In this document: positions 8,454-16,579 of the stretch, in pieces | Layout: each line of letters opens with the position of its first letter | Numbering within the stretch: the first letter of the stretch is position 1 | Assembly (NCBI RefSeq): GCF_947500325.1 | Contig: NZ_CANMRQ010000001.1 | Location: forward strand, 250,001 to 314,000 | Source of the DNA: an uncultured Lacinutrix sp. | GTDB taxonomy: Bacteria; Bacteroidota; Bacteroidia; Flavobacteriales; Flavobacteriaceae | Length of the DNA stretch: 64,000 bases | Direction: 5' to 3' | The notes under the pieces: model-generated | Told to the model about the DNA's origin: nothing | The model's database searches: none | Seen by the model: the letters and a program-made list of their open reading frames with translations, nothing else | Position numbers and translations under genes: made by a program

Positions 8454-10043
8454 ATGAATATACTTTTTAAATATACAAGCTTCTTTTTTTGCGTTTTTTA
8501 CGTTACAATATCTACTGCTCAAGAAACTCTAGAAGAAAAAACCACAAGACTTTCTGAATCAGAATTAGTAGCAGGTGAGAGTTATGTAATTGACACAATT
8601 ATTGATGGTAAAGCTCTTTTTAAAAAATCAATAGAACCAATAGCACCTATAGATTTAAAAAAAGAATTACAAGATGATAAATTTGCATCAGAAATAGATA
8701 AAAAATGGATGGAGGAACTTTATAGTACTTCACTGTTTGATACTATTTATCGAGATGTTACAGATCTTAAATATGAAGCTGTTTATTACCCAGAATTAAC
8801 AACAGACACATTAAAAGCACGATTAGAAAGACTAAATGCAAGAACGCCTTTTAATGTAGAATATAATCCTCAATTAGAAAGCATAATTAAACGTTGGTTA
8901 AAGAATAGACACCAGTCAATGGAACGTTTAATGGGGTTAAGTAAGTACTATTTTCCAATGTTTGAGCGTGAATTAGACAACTACAATATTCCTTTAGAGA
9001 TGAAATACCTTGCAATTGTAGAATCTGCTTTAAAACCAAGAGCTAAATCCCGCGTTGGAGCGACTGGTTTATGGCAATTTATGTTTGCTACAGGAAAACA
9101 GTATGGATTAAATGTAAGTAGTTATGTAGACGAACGTAGCGACCCAATTAAATCGACTAAATCGGCATCAAGATATTTAGCTAAACTCTATGAGATTTTT
9201 GGAGATTGGGATTTAGCATTAGCTGCATATAATTCAGGGCCAGGAAATGTAAGTAAAGCTATTAGAAGGTCTGGCGGCTATAAAAATTATTGGAATATTA
9301 GATCTAATCTACCGCGTGAAACAGCAGGTTATGTTCCTGCATTTTTAGCAACAATGTATATTTTTGAATATGCTGAAGAACATGGATTTGTTCAACATAA
9401 GCCAAAATTTAATTATGTAGAAACAGATACAATTCATGTGAAACAAATGATTACATTAGATCAAGTTTCGGAATTTACTGGCGTAAAAATTGAAACGCTT
9501 CAGTTTTTAAATCCGTCATACAAATTAGATATTATTCCGTACATAAAAGGAAAAAATTATACTTTAAGACTACCCAGGAATGTTGTAGGTGCATTTGTAA
9601 ATAACGAACAGCAAATGTATGCTTATGCCAAAGCAGAGTTTGATAAAAGAGAAAAACCATTACCTCAATTATTAAAAGCAGATACTAAAACAAGATATAA
9701 AGTTAGGCAAGGCGATTATCTTGGAAAAATTGCTAGAAAATTTGGAGTGCGTGTAAGCCAAATTAAAAAATGGAACGGTCTACGTAGTAATAATTTAAAA
9801 ATTGGCCAGCGCTTAACTATTTTTCCTAGAAACCCATCTTCAGTTACAAAAAAGGCTGTGAAAGCTAATAAAAATAGCAATGCTAACTTTAATGGAAAAA
9901 CATACAAAGTTAAAAGTGGAGACTCGTTATGGAGTATTTCTCAAAAATTTCCAGGAGTTTCTGTTGAAAATATTAAAGAATGGAACGATATTAGTGGTAC
10001 TAAGTTGAAACCAGGTATGACCCTAAAAGTTTCTAAAGGGTAA
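8454..10043 (+). CDS. MltD-like lytic transglycosylase with two LysM domains
   Basis: A 529-residue exported cell-wall enzyme. An N-terminal signal sequence ends near TISTAQ. The SLT domain (about residues 155-300) has the catalytic Glu in AIVESALKP (about residue 190), GATGLWQFM and LAAYNSGPGNV, the standard lytic transglycosylase motifs. Two LysM peptidoglycan-binding repeats follow, at about 412-457 (YKVRQGDYLGKIARKFGV) and 482-527 (YKVKSGDSLWSISQKF). It cleaves between MurNAc and GlcNAc, leaving 1,6-anhydroMurNAc. The DUF4837 lipoprotein gene follows by 22 nt, probably in the same operon. Confidence 0.93.
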   Translation: MNILFKYTSFFFCVFYVTISTAQETLEEKTTRLSESELVAGESYVIDTIIDGKALFKKSIEPIAPIDLKKELQDDKFASEIDKKWMEELYSTSLFDTIYRDVTDLKYEAVYYPELTTDTLKARLERLNARTPFNVEYNPQLESIIKRWLKNRHQSMERLMGLSKYYFPMFERELDNYNIPLEMKYLAIVESALKPRAKSRVGATGLWQFMFATGKQYGLNVSSYVDERSDPIKSTKSASRYLAKLYEIFGDWDLALAAYNSGPGNVSKAIRRSGGYKNYWNIRSNLPRETAGYVPAFLATMYIFEYAEEHGFVQHKPKFNYVETDTIHVKQMITLDQVSEFTGVKIETLQFLNPSYKLDIIPYIKGKNYTLRLPRNVVGAFVNNEQQMYAYAKAEFDKREKPLPQLLKADTKTRYKVRQGDYLGKIARKFGVRVSQIKKWNGLRSNNLKIGQRLTIFPRNPSSVTKKAVKANKNSNANFNGKTYKVKSGDSLWSISQKFPGVSVENIKEWNDISGTKLKPGMTLKVSKG

Positions 10044-10065
10044 CCATATAAAAACAAATATAATT

Positions 10066-11046
10066 ATGCGAAAATTATTGGGATTAGTTTTAATAGTAGT
10101 TACAGTTTTTTCTTGTGACAAAAAAAAGGGAGTAAGAATATTACCAGAATCGGCTGGACCAATAAATAATATTGCAATAGTAATTGATAATGAACTATGG
10201 GAGAATACTGTTGGAGAAACTCTACGCAATGTTTTAACTACACCAGTAGATGGCTTACCGCAAGAAGAACCTTTGTTTTCATTAAGACAAATTCCATCAC
10301 AGGTATTTACAGGCTTTGCAAAAGAGAATAGAAATGTATTAAAAATAGAACAAGGAGAAGCAGATTTTAAGATCGCTAGAGATGTTCATGCAAGACCTCA
10401 AAAGGTAATTCTAGTAAGAGGAAAAGATATTGCAGAAATTAAATCTCAAATTGAAGCCAATACCGATAAAATTATTTCTGGATTTAAAGCAGAAGATATT
10501 AGAGAAAAACAAAGGCAATCAAGAAAGTCACTGTACAATGCTTCTAAAATTGAAGAAGGTTTAAATATTAATATAGAATTTCCAACGACTTATAGAATAA
10601 CCAATACAATAGCAGAAGAAAAAGATAAATTTTACTGGATTAAAAAAGATATACCAACTGGATATACCAACATTTTATTATACGAGTTGCCCATAACAGC
10701 AATTAATAAAAACGATAGTTTAGTAAGTCAAATAATAAAAGTTAGAGATTCTATAGGTAAAAAATATATTGGAGGTCCAACAGATGGGAGTTATATGGCC
10801 ACAGATAAAGCATATGCACCACATTTATATGAAATTATCTTAGATAATAAACCAACTATTGAAGTTAAAGGTATTTGGGATGTAAATGGAGCATTTATGT
10901 CAGGGCCATTTATTACCTATTTTATTGAAGACAAAATTAATAAAAGATTTATAGTAGCAGAAGGTTTTGCCTATGCGCCAAATGTTTCAAAACGAAATCA
11001 TGTGTTTGAACTAGAATCTATTATAAAATCTATAAAACTTAATTAG
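10066..11046 (+). CDS. DUF4837 family lipoprotein
   Basis: This 326-residue protein has a lipoprotein signal peptide with lipobox VFSC (Cys at about residue 17), followed by charged residues. The body, with GPINNIAIVIDNELWENTVG near the start and the FSLRQIPSQVFTGFAKE stretch, matches the DUF4837 family as I remember it, a Bacteroidota-restricted lipoprotein of unknown function commonly found next to MltD-like genes. Inference: an envelope protein possibly linked to cell-wall turnover. It is the last gene of its operon; a strong bidirectional terminator follows. Confidence 0.85.
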   Translation: MRKLLGLVLIVVTVFSCDKKKGVRILPESAGPINNIAIVIDNELWENTVGETLRNVLTTPVDGLPQEEPLFSLRQIPSQVFTGFAKENRNVLKIEQGEADFKIARDVHARPQKVILVRGKDIAEIKSQIEANTDKIISGFKAEDIREKQRQSRKSLYNASKIEEGLNINIEFPTTYRITNTIAEEKDKFYWIKKDIPTGYTNILLYELPITAINKNDSLVSQIIKVRDSIGKKYIGGPTDGSYMATDKAYAPHLYEIILDNKPTIEVKGIWDVNGAFMSGPFITYFIEDKINKRFIVAEGFAYAPNVSKRNHVFELESIIKSIKLN

Positions 11047-11060
11047 GTTAGAATTCACAA

Positions 11061-11095
11061 ACAAAAAACCCAATACATTGTATTGGGTTTTTTGT
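11061..11095. terminator. Bidirectional intrinsic terminator
   Basis: The arms 11061-11076 and 11080-11095 form a perfect 16-bp inverted repeat around the 3-nt loop ATT. The core is CCCAATAC/GTATTGGG flanked by A6 on the left and T6 on the right, so it can end transcription from both the DUF4837 gene (+) and tatA (-), which converge here. Confidence 0.9.
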
Positions 11096-11112
11096 TTTAT
11101 AAACAAAGAGAT

Positions 11113-11292
11113 TTAGCTCTCTTTAGCATTTTCGTCCTCTTTACTAGCATCTTTAAATTCTTTTATGCCACTTCCAAGTCCTTTCATTAATTCAGGGATT
11201 TTTTTACCACCAAAAAGTAATAATATACCCAATCCAATTATGACCCATTGCCATGGACCAACCACTCCTAAAATAATACTTAAAGATATCAT
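11113..11292 (-). CDS. tatA: Sec-independent translocase protein TatA/TatE-like
   Basis: A 59-residue protein, easily missed because of its size. It begins [20 protein letters not shown], followed by one transmembrane helix ([10 protein letters not shown]), the conserved [18 protein letters not shown] amphipathic helix and an acidic tail. This is the complete TatA/MttA layout: the hydrophobic helix, the FGG(K)KIP hinge and a polar tail. TatA forms the pore of the twin-arginine system that exports folded proteins. It has its own promoter (CAAAGTTA on the + strand at 11312-11319) and converges on the DUF4837 gene across a bidirectional terminator. No tatC is present in the window. Confidence 0.93.
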   Translation of the reverse strand: MISLSIILGVVGPWQWVIIGLGILLLFGGKKIPELMKGLGSGIKEFKDASKEDENAKES

Positions 11293-11311
11293 AATAATCT
11301 GTTTTAGAATG

Positions 11312-11319
11312 CAAAGTTA
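11312..11319 (-). promoter_or_regulatory. -7 promoter element of tatA
   Basis: Read on the minus strand it is TAACTTTG, an exact TAnnTTTG match, 19 nt before the tatA start codon. It is part of an inverted repeat (left arm near 11299-11319, right arm 11352-11375) shared with the divergent M23 gene promoter. Confidence 0.6.
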
Positions 11320-11351
11320 ATAATTAAAGTTTAATAATAACGTTTAAAAGC

Positions 11352-11359
11352 TAACTTTA
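11352..11359 (+). promoter_or_regulatory. -7 promoter element of the M23 peptidase gene
   Basis: TAACTTTA matches TAnnTTTG except at the last base. It lies 48 nt before the ATG at 11408. This element and the following ATTCTAAAACAG (11364-11375) mirror the tatA promoter and leader on the other strand. Confidence 0.5.
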
Positions 11360-11407
11360 GCATATTCTAAAACAGCTAAAGCTATAATTTTATTTACATT
11401 TGTTTTT

Positions 11408-12277
11408 ATGGCAAAAAAGAGTAAAGAGAAAAAGAAAATATCAACAAAACTATTGCATAAGTATCGTTTAGTAATTTTAAATGAAGATACTTTTGAAGAA
11501 AAGCTTGCATTTAAATTAACGCGATTAAACGTTTTTGTTTTATTGTCATTATCTACTATTTGTTTAATAGCGCTAACGACTTTATTAATAGCATTCACGC
11601 CTATAAAAGAATATATTCCTGGATATTCATCTACTGCATTAAAAAAACAAGCTGTAGAATTAAATTTTAAAACAGATTCGTTACAGCAAGTTATAGCATT
11701 AAATGACCAGTATTACGCTTCAATAAAAAAAGTACTAAAAGGAGAATTAGCTACTGTTGAGTTTAATAGGGATTCTATTTTAGAAGCTGCCAGTATAGAT
11801 CCAAGTGAGGTAGATTTGTCTCCTACTGCAGCAGATTCAATTTTAAGAGCAAAAGTTGAAAAAGAGGACAAATACAATTTGTTCGAAACAGCTAAATCTA
11901 AAGCAAATTTTGTGCTCTTTCCACCTGCTAATGGAGAAATAAGTGAACAATATAATGTGGAGGAAAAGCATTATGCAGTAGATGTTGTTTTAGCCAAAGA
12001 CACACCAATAAAAGCAACAGCAGATGGAACAGTTATTTTTGCAGAATGGACAGCAGAAACTGGTTTTGTAATATTAATTGAGCACAGTTATGGGCTTCTT
12101 TCTGTATATAAACATAACGCATCACTTACAAAAACACAAGGCGATTTAGTAAAAGCAGGAGAAGTAATTGCAACAGCAGGAAATACGGGAGAATTAAGTA
12201 CTGGACCACATTTGCATTTTGAATTATGGAGTGATGGTTACCCAGTTAATCCAACTAATTTTATAGATTTCAAATAG
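11408..12277 (+). CDS. M23 (LytM-type) metallopeptidase, membrane-anchored
   Basis: A 289-residue protein with a basic cytoplasmic N-terminus, one transmembrane helix (about residues 40-62), a coiled or extended segment, and a C-terminal M23 domain (about 180-285). The zinc ligands are in KHYAVDV (HxxxD) and GPHLHFEL (HxH), so the site appears intact; VYKHN supplies the usual further His. M23 enzymes cleave peptidoglycan cross-bridges. Inference: a cell-wall endopeptidase or divisome-linked regulator. The GH3-type gene follows by only 4 nt, suggesting co-transcription. Confidence 0.9.
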   Translation: MAKKSKEKKKISTKLLHKYRLVILNEDTFEEKLAFKLTRLNVFVLLSLSTICLIALTTLLIAFTPIKEYIPGYSSTALKKQAVELNFKTDSLQQVIALNDQYYASIKKVLKGELATVEFNRDSILEAASIDPSEVDLSPTAADSILRAKVEKEDKYNLFETAKSKANFVLFPPANGEISEQYNVEEKHYAVDVVLAKDTPIKATADGTVIFAEWTAETGFVILIEHSYGLLSVYKHNASLTKTQGDLVKAGEVIATAGNTGELSTGPHLHFELWSDGYPVNPTNFIDFK

Positions 12278-12281
12278 CCAT

Positions 12282-13781
12282 ATGTCACTAAAAGCGTTAT
12301 TGGCAAAACCTTTTGCTAAAAGAATATATAAATCGGTTCAAAAATGGGCCAATAACCCAATAAAAACTCAAGAAAAGGTTTTTAAAGACTTAATAGTTAA
12401 TGCAACAAAAACCCAGTTTGGGAAAGATCATGATTTTATTAGTATTAACAATTATGACGATTTTGTTAAACGCGTACCCATAAGAGATTACGAAGCATTA
12501 AAACCTTATGTTGATAGGGTTGTAGCTGGTGAAGAAGATATTCTTTGGAAAGGAAAACCGTTATATTTTGCAAAAACTTCTGGAACAACATCTGGCGCAA
12601 AGTATATTCCAATTACAGCAGATAGTATGCCTAATCATGTTAATGCTGCTAGAAATGCTATTCTATTATATATTCATGAAACAGGAAACTCTAAATTTGT
12701 AGATGGCAAAATGATTTTTCTTCAGGGAAGTCCTATTTTAAAAGAAGAAAATGGAGTACAATTAGGACGGCTTTCAGGAATTGTTGCCCATTATGTACCA
12801 AAATACCTTCAAAAAAACAGATTACCTTCTTGGGAGACCAATTGTATTGAAGATTGGGAAACTAAAGTAGACGCTATAGTAGAAGAAACATTGCCAGAAG
12901 ATATGACTATTATTTCTGGTATTCCGTCTTGGGTACAAATGTATTTTGAAAGGCTTCAACAAAAAACAGATAAAAAAATAGGTGAAATCTTTAAAAATTT
13001 TAACCTGTTTATTTTTGGAGGCGTTAATTACGAACCTTATCGTGCTAAATTTGAAAACCTAATAGGAAGAAAAGTAGATAGTATTGAATTGTATCCAGCA
13101 AGTGAAGGATTCTTTGCTTTTCAAGATAAACAAGGAGAGAAAGGCATGCTGCTTCAGCTTAATTCTGGTATGTTTTATGAATTTATTTTAGCAGATGAGT
13201 TTTTCAATGAAAAACCTAAGCGTATAACAATTAAAGATGTTGAGGTCGATAAAAATTATGTGATAATTATATCTACTAATGCTGGATTATGGGCCTATAA
13301 TATTGGAGATACAGTAATATTTACAAGCATAAAACCTTATCGCGTTATTGTTTCTGGTCGGATTAAACATTTTATTTCAGCTTTTGGTGAACACGTTATT
13401 GGTAAAGAGGTAGAACATGCTTTAAAAGAGGCAGTAGAAAATACGTCAATAAGAATAAATGAGTTTACGGTAGCGCCACAAATTAATCCAAAAGTAGGGT
13501 TACCATACCATGAATGGTTTATTGAGTTTGAAAATGAACCAGAAGATATTTCTGTGTTAGCTAAAAAAATAGATGATGCTTTACAAAAACAAAATAGTTA
13601 TTACTTAGATTTAATAACAGGCAAAGTATTGCAGCCACTAAAGATCTCACTAGTAAGTAAAAACGGATTTCAAAATTATATGAAATCTATTGGCAAATTA
13701 GGTGGGCAAAATAAAATTCCGCGATTAGCAAACGATCGTAAAATAGCAGATGCTTTAAAAAGCGTAATAATTACTAAATAA
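12282..13781 (+). CDS. GH3-family acyl-adenylating enzyme
   Basis: This 499-residue protein belongs to the GH3 branch of adenylate-forming enzymes. In plants these link jasmonate or auxin to amino acids; the bacterial substrates are largely unknown. Visible features are FAKTSGTTSGAKYIPI (about residues 95-110, the ATP phosphate-binding loop), ELYPASEGFFAFQ, YNIGDTVIF and VSGRIKHFISAFGEH (hinge and C-terminal subdomain). The length is typical for bacterial members. No signal peptide is visible, so it is cytoplasmic. It is tightly linked to the upstream M23 gene. Confidence 0.88.
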   Translation: MSLKALLAKPFAKRIYKSVQKWANNPIKTQEKVFKDLIVNATKTQFGKDHDFISINNYDDFVKRVPIRDYEALKPYVDRVVAGEEDILWKGKPLYFAKTSGTTSGAKYIPITADSMPNHVNAARNAILLYIHETGNSKFVDGKMIFLQGSPILKEENGVQLGRLSGIVAHYVPKYLQKNRLPSWETNCIEDWETKVDAIVEETLPEDMTIISGIPSWVQMYFERLQQKTDKKIGEIFKNFNLFIFGGVNYEPYRAKFENLIGRKVDSIELYPASEGFFAFQDKQGEKGMLLQLNSGMFYEFILADEFFNEKPKRITIKDVEVDKNYVIIISTNAGLWAYNIGDTVIFTSIKPYRVIVSGRIKHFISAFGEHVIGKEVEHALKEAVENTSIRINEFTVAPQINPKVGLPYHEWFIEFENEPEDISVLAKKIDDALQKQNSYYLDLITGKVLQPLKISLVSKNGFQNYMKSIGKLGGQNKIPRLANDRKIADALKSVIITK

Positions 13782-13784
13782 TAG

Positions 13785-13792
13785 TATATTTG
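13785..13792 (+). promoter_or_regulatory. -7 promoter element before the DUF6909-like gene
   Basis: TATATTTG is an exact TAnnTTTG match, 17 nt upstream of the ATG at 13810 and just after the preceding stop. It could drive the DUF6909-like gene and, 13 nt after that gene, the start of the polysaccharide locus. Confidence 0.55.
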
Positions 13793-13809
13793 CTAGTTAA
13801 AGAGAGTAA

Positions 13810-15498
13810 ATGAGTAATATAAAAAAACACGAAAGAACTAGGGCGCAAGAAAGTTCGAATGCTATTGAACGAATGTATATAACAATGCGACATTTATTCA
13901 ATCGAGGCTTTTATAAACCAATGGGTATTTCTGGTGAAACTTTACGTGAAGCTCTTTTAGTTTTAAGACCAGAAATATACGGTTCTATTGCAGAAGAAAA
14001 AGCAGAATTAGAAGGCCTTTTATATGTGATAGATAGATTACCAATAGGTATAGAAGAATGTAGATTTATTAACCTTACAAGTGATGAAGGTTATGCTAAT
14101 TCGCATTTTGAAGCTATAATTCCACCAAAGAGAAGACGTAATTGCTATAGAATTGATGATGAGCAAATGAATATTGAAATCACTCGCGGAAGGAGTGAAA
14201 TTTATGATATTCTAACACACTTAACTTTTCTTTTTGTAGAGTCACATAAAATTAGCAAACGTGTTGTTATTAATGAAAATGGAGCGACTACAAGAGATTG
14301 GATAAAACTAGAGAATGCTGTACTTAACAAAAAGAAGTTAACACAAAAAGAACGCGAAATAGCAATTACTCATACGGCTAATATTCTTGGTAGAACATTC
14401 CAAGAATTGTCAGATGTATACCCTGTTTTTGCAACATCTAAACATCCAGAGCGACTATTGCATATTGTTTATTGGTTAGGTAAATTAGCTATTGATGAGG
14501 TTGTAAACAATAATAAAAGAACAGTTACTTTTAGCCCAGTATTAAGAGAAAGATTAGGACATCATATTCATGGAGAAATATGGTCTAATACTATAAAAGA
14601 GACTTTAAAAAAGAACAACTTACTATCTAGACCAATACATATCATTAGTGCTAATTTGCATAGTGTAATGAATACATTGTATGCGCCACAAGCTCTAAAA
14701 AGTTTGATAGCAAAAAAGGATGTATTTGAAGTGTATGAGGCCTTAAGTGGTTCTGAAAATGAAAGCCTACGCAATAAAGTAACACAAAAAGCGTTACAGC
14801 AAGGAATGATATATATCAAAGATACTTCAGGGACTAATATCAATGTCCAGATTTTTGATACAGCTAAGTTAGATTTAGATCAAACAGATTTAAATATTAA
14901 TGATGCAAAAAACAAAAATGAAAAACCTGTGCTTTTTGTTATGGACTATGCTTTTGGAGAGCAGGCATATGAAACAATTGATGAACTATTAAAACCTTTC
15001 GGAAGCAATACAGATAAAACTCACCTTAATATTGAATCGATTTCAATAATGGGAAAAGCAGGAATTTTAGAAGGAGGAAAAGGGGATATTATGATTCCTT
15101 CTGCTCATATTTTTGAAGGCACAGCAGATAATTACCCGTTTAAAAATGAATTAAGTAAAACAGATTTAGAAGATCAAGGTGTTGATATTTATGAAGGTAG
15201 TATGATAACTGTTTTAGGAACCTCTCTTCAAAATAAGGATATATTAAAGTTCTTTTTCAATTCTACATGGAATGTTATTGGTTTAGAAATGGAAGGAGCA
15301 CACTATCAAAAGGCAATTCAAGCTGCATCAAAAGTAAGAGGTAGTATTAACCCAGATGTAAAAGTAAGATATGCTTATTATGCAAGTGACAATCCATTAG
15401 AAACAGGAAGCACGCTTGCCTCAGGAGGTTTAGGAACATCTGGTGTAAGACCGACATATTTAATAACTAGAAAAATATTACAACAAATATTTAATTAA
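13810..15498 (+). CDS. DUF6909-like protein with nucleoside-phosphorylase-like C-terminus
   Basis: This 562-residue cytoplasmic protein starts with a helical, Arg-rich region (ERMYITMRHLFNRGFYKPMG). I recognise it, with moderate confidence, as the DUF6909 family of Flavobacteriia. The C-terminal half (about residues 370-555) has VLFVMDYAFGEQAYETIDEL, MGKAGILEGGKGDIMIPSAH, ITVLGTSLQ and GLEMEGAHY. The EMEGA motif and the ordering resemble the purine nucleoside phosphorylase/AMP nucleosidase fold. Inference: it may bind or cleave a nucleoside or nucleotide. There is only 13 nt to the Wzz-like gene, so it may be the first gene of that transcript. Confidence 0.75.
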   Translation: MSNIKKHERTRAQESSNAIERMYITMRHLFNRGFYKPMGISGETLREALLVLRPEIYGSIAEEKAELEGLLYVIDRLPIGIEECRFINLTSDEGYANSHFEAIIPPKRRRNCYRIDDEQMNIEITRGRSEIYDILTHLTFLFVESHKISKRVVINENGATTRDWIKLENAVLNKKKLTQKEREIAITHTANILGRTFQELSDVYPVFATSKHPERLLHIVYWLGKLAIDEVVNNNKRTVTFSPVLRERLGHHIHGEIWSNTIKETLKKNNLLSRPIHIISANLHSVMNTLYAPQALKSLIAKKDVFEVYEALSGSENESLRNKVTQKALQQGMIYIKDTSGTNINVQIFDTAKLDLDQTDLNINDAKNKNEKPVLFVMDYAFGEQAYETIDELLKPFGSNTDKTHLNIESISIMGKAGILEGGKGDIMIPSAHIFEGTADNYPFKNELSKTDLEDQGVDIYEGSMITVLGTSLQNKDILKFFFNSTWNVIGLEMEGAHYQKAIQAASKVRGSINPDVKVRYAYYASDNPLETGSTLASGGLGTSGVRPTYLITRKILQQIFN

Positions 15499-15511
15499 CC
15501 ATTTATATATT

Positions 15512-16579
15512 ATGAGTAAAGAATTACCAAAAAATAATAATAACTCTGAAGAGGTAGATTTAATTGTGTTTTTTAACCTTATTGGTAATGCTATTAATAA
15601 AGTTTTAGTTTTTATTACTTCTGTTTTTAAAGCTCTTTTTTCTGTTATAATACGCACAATAAAAGTGTTTATTAATAATTGGAAAATTGTTTTAGGAACT
15701 ATTTTAATAGCAGCAGCTTTAGGTTTTGGATTAGAAAAAACCAATCCTGTTACTTATACATCTGAAATGCTGGTTAGACCTTATTTTGATTCTAAATTTC
15801 AATTGGTAAATAATATTAATTTTTTTAATGCTCTTATTGCAAATAAAGATGAGCAAGCTCTAGATCGTATTTTTAATTCTGATAGCACTCCTAAAGTTGA
15901 TGTTAAATCGATTAAAGGGTTTAGAATAGAACCTGGACCAGAAACCGAAAATGATAGAATATTACAGTATCAAGAGTTTACAACAAAACTTGATAGTATG
16001 GGACTATTAGAAGCGAACTATGATAAGTTTATAGAAAATAGGAGTATATATTCGGGTAGTTTATTTTTAATTACTGCCAGATCAAATAAAAAAGACATTT
16101 TTAGTAGATTGGATTTTGGTATTCATTCTGCATTTACAAATGAATTCTCAAGTTCAAAGAAAATTAAAGACTCTTTATTATATGATGTTCAAAGAAAAAA
16201 TATTGAATCTAGCTTAGAGGAAGTAGAAAAACTTCAAGACATTTATATCAAAGTTCTTCAACAACAATCAGATATTCCAATGCAACCAGTAAAGTTTGGA
16301 GAGTTATTGGTAAGTAATGATAATCAAACAGATACAAAAGAATATCTTTTGCTTGATAAAGAATTAGATTTAAGAGATCAATTAAGAAGGCTAGAGGAAA
16401 AGAGAATTACTGAAGATGTTTTTGTAGATGTTATTTCCAATTTCCAACCTGTTGGAAATGTAGAATCTAGTTTATTTGAGAAGTATTCTTTAGTCTTTCC
16501 AGCATTAGCATTCGTTATATTATGCTTGTTCTATATCTTAAAAAGAATTGTCCTTTATGCTAAAAACTATGAAGACTAA
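15512..16579 (+). CDS. Wzz-like polysaccharide chain-length determinant
   Basis: A 355-residue inner-membrane protein. A cytoplasmic, hydrophobic N-terminal stretch is followed by a transmembrane helix (about residues 53-72, WKIVLGTILIAAALGFGLE), a periplasmic region rich in coiled coil, and a second transmembrane helix near the C-terminus (about 325-345, FPALAFVILCLFYIL). This two-helix layout with a large periplasmic domain is that of Wzz/PCP co-polymerases, which set polymer length with Wzy. No tyrosine-kinase domain is fused. It overlaps the rfbB start and opens the polysaccharide locus. Confidence 0.75.
   Translation: MSKELPKNNNNSEEVDLIVFFNLIGNAINKVLVFITSVFKALFSVIIRTIKVFINNWKIVLGTILIAAALGFGLEKTNPVTYTSEMLVRPYFDSKFQLVNNINFFNALIANKDEQALDRIFNSDSTPKVDVKSIKGFRIEPGPETENDRILQYQEFTTKLDSMGLLEANYDKFIENRSIYSGSLFLITARSNKKDIFSRLDFGIHSAFTNEFSSSKKIKDSLLYDVQRKNIESSLEEVEKLQDIYIKVLQQQSDIPMQPVKFGELLVSNDNQTDTKEYLLLDKELDLRDQLRRLEEKRITEDVFVDVISNFQPVGNVESSLFEKYSLVFPALAFVILCLFYILKRIVLYAKNYED

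Noticed and set aside
16548-16568. Earlier starts for rfbB (TTG 16548, ATG 16557)
   Set aside because: They only add residues inside the Wzz-like gene before the NAD-binding motif; the ATG at 16569 gives the normal family N-terminus.
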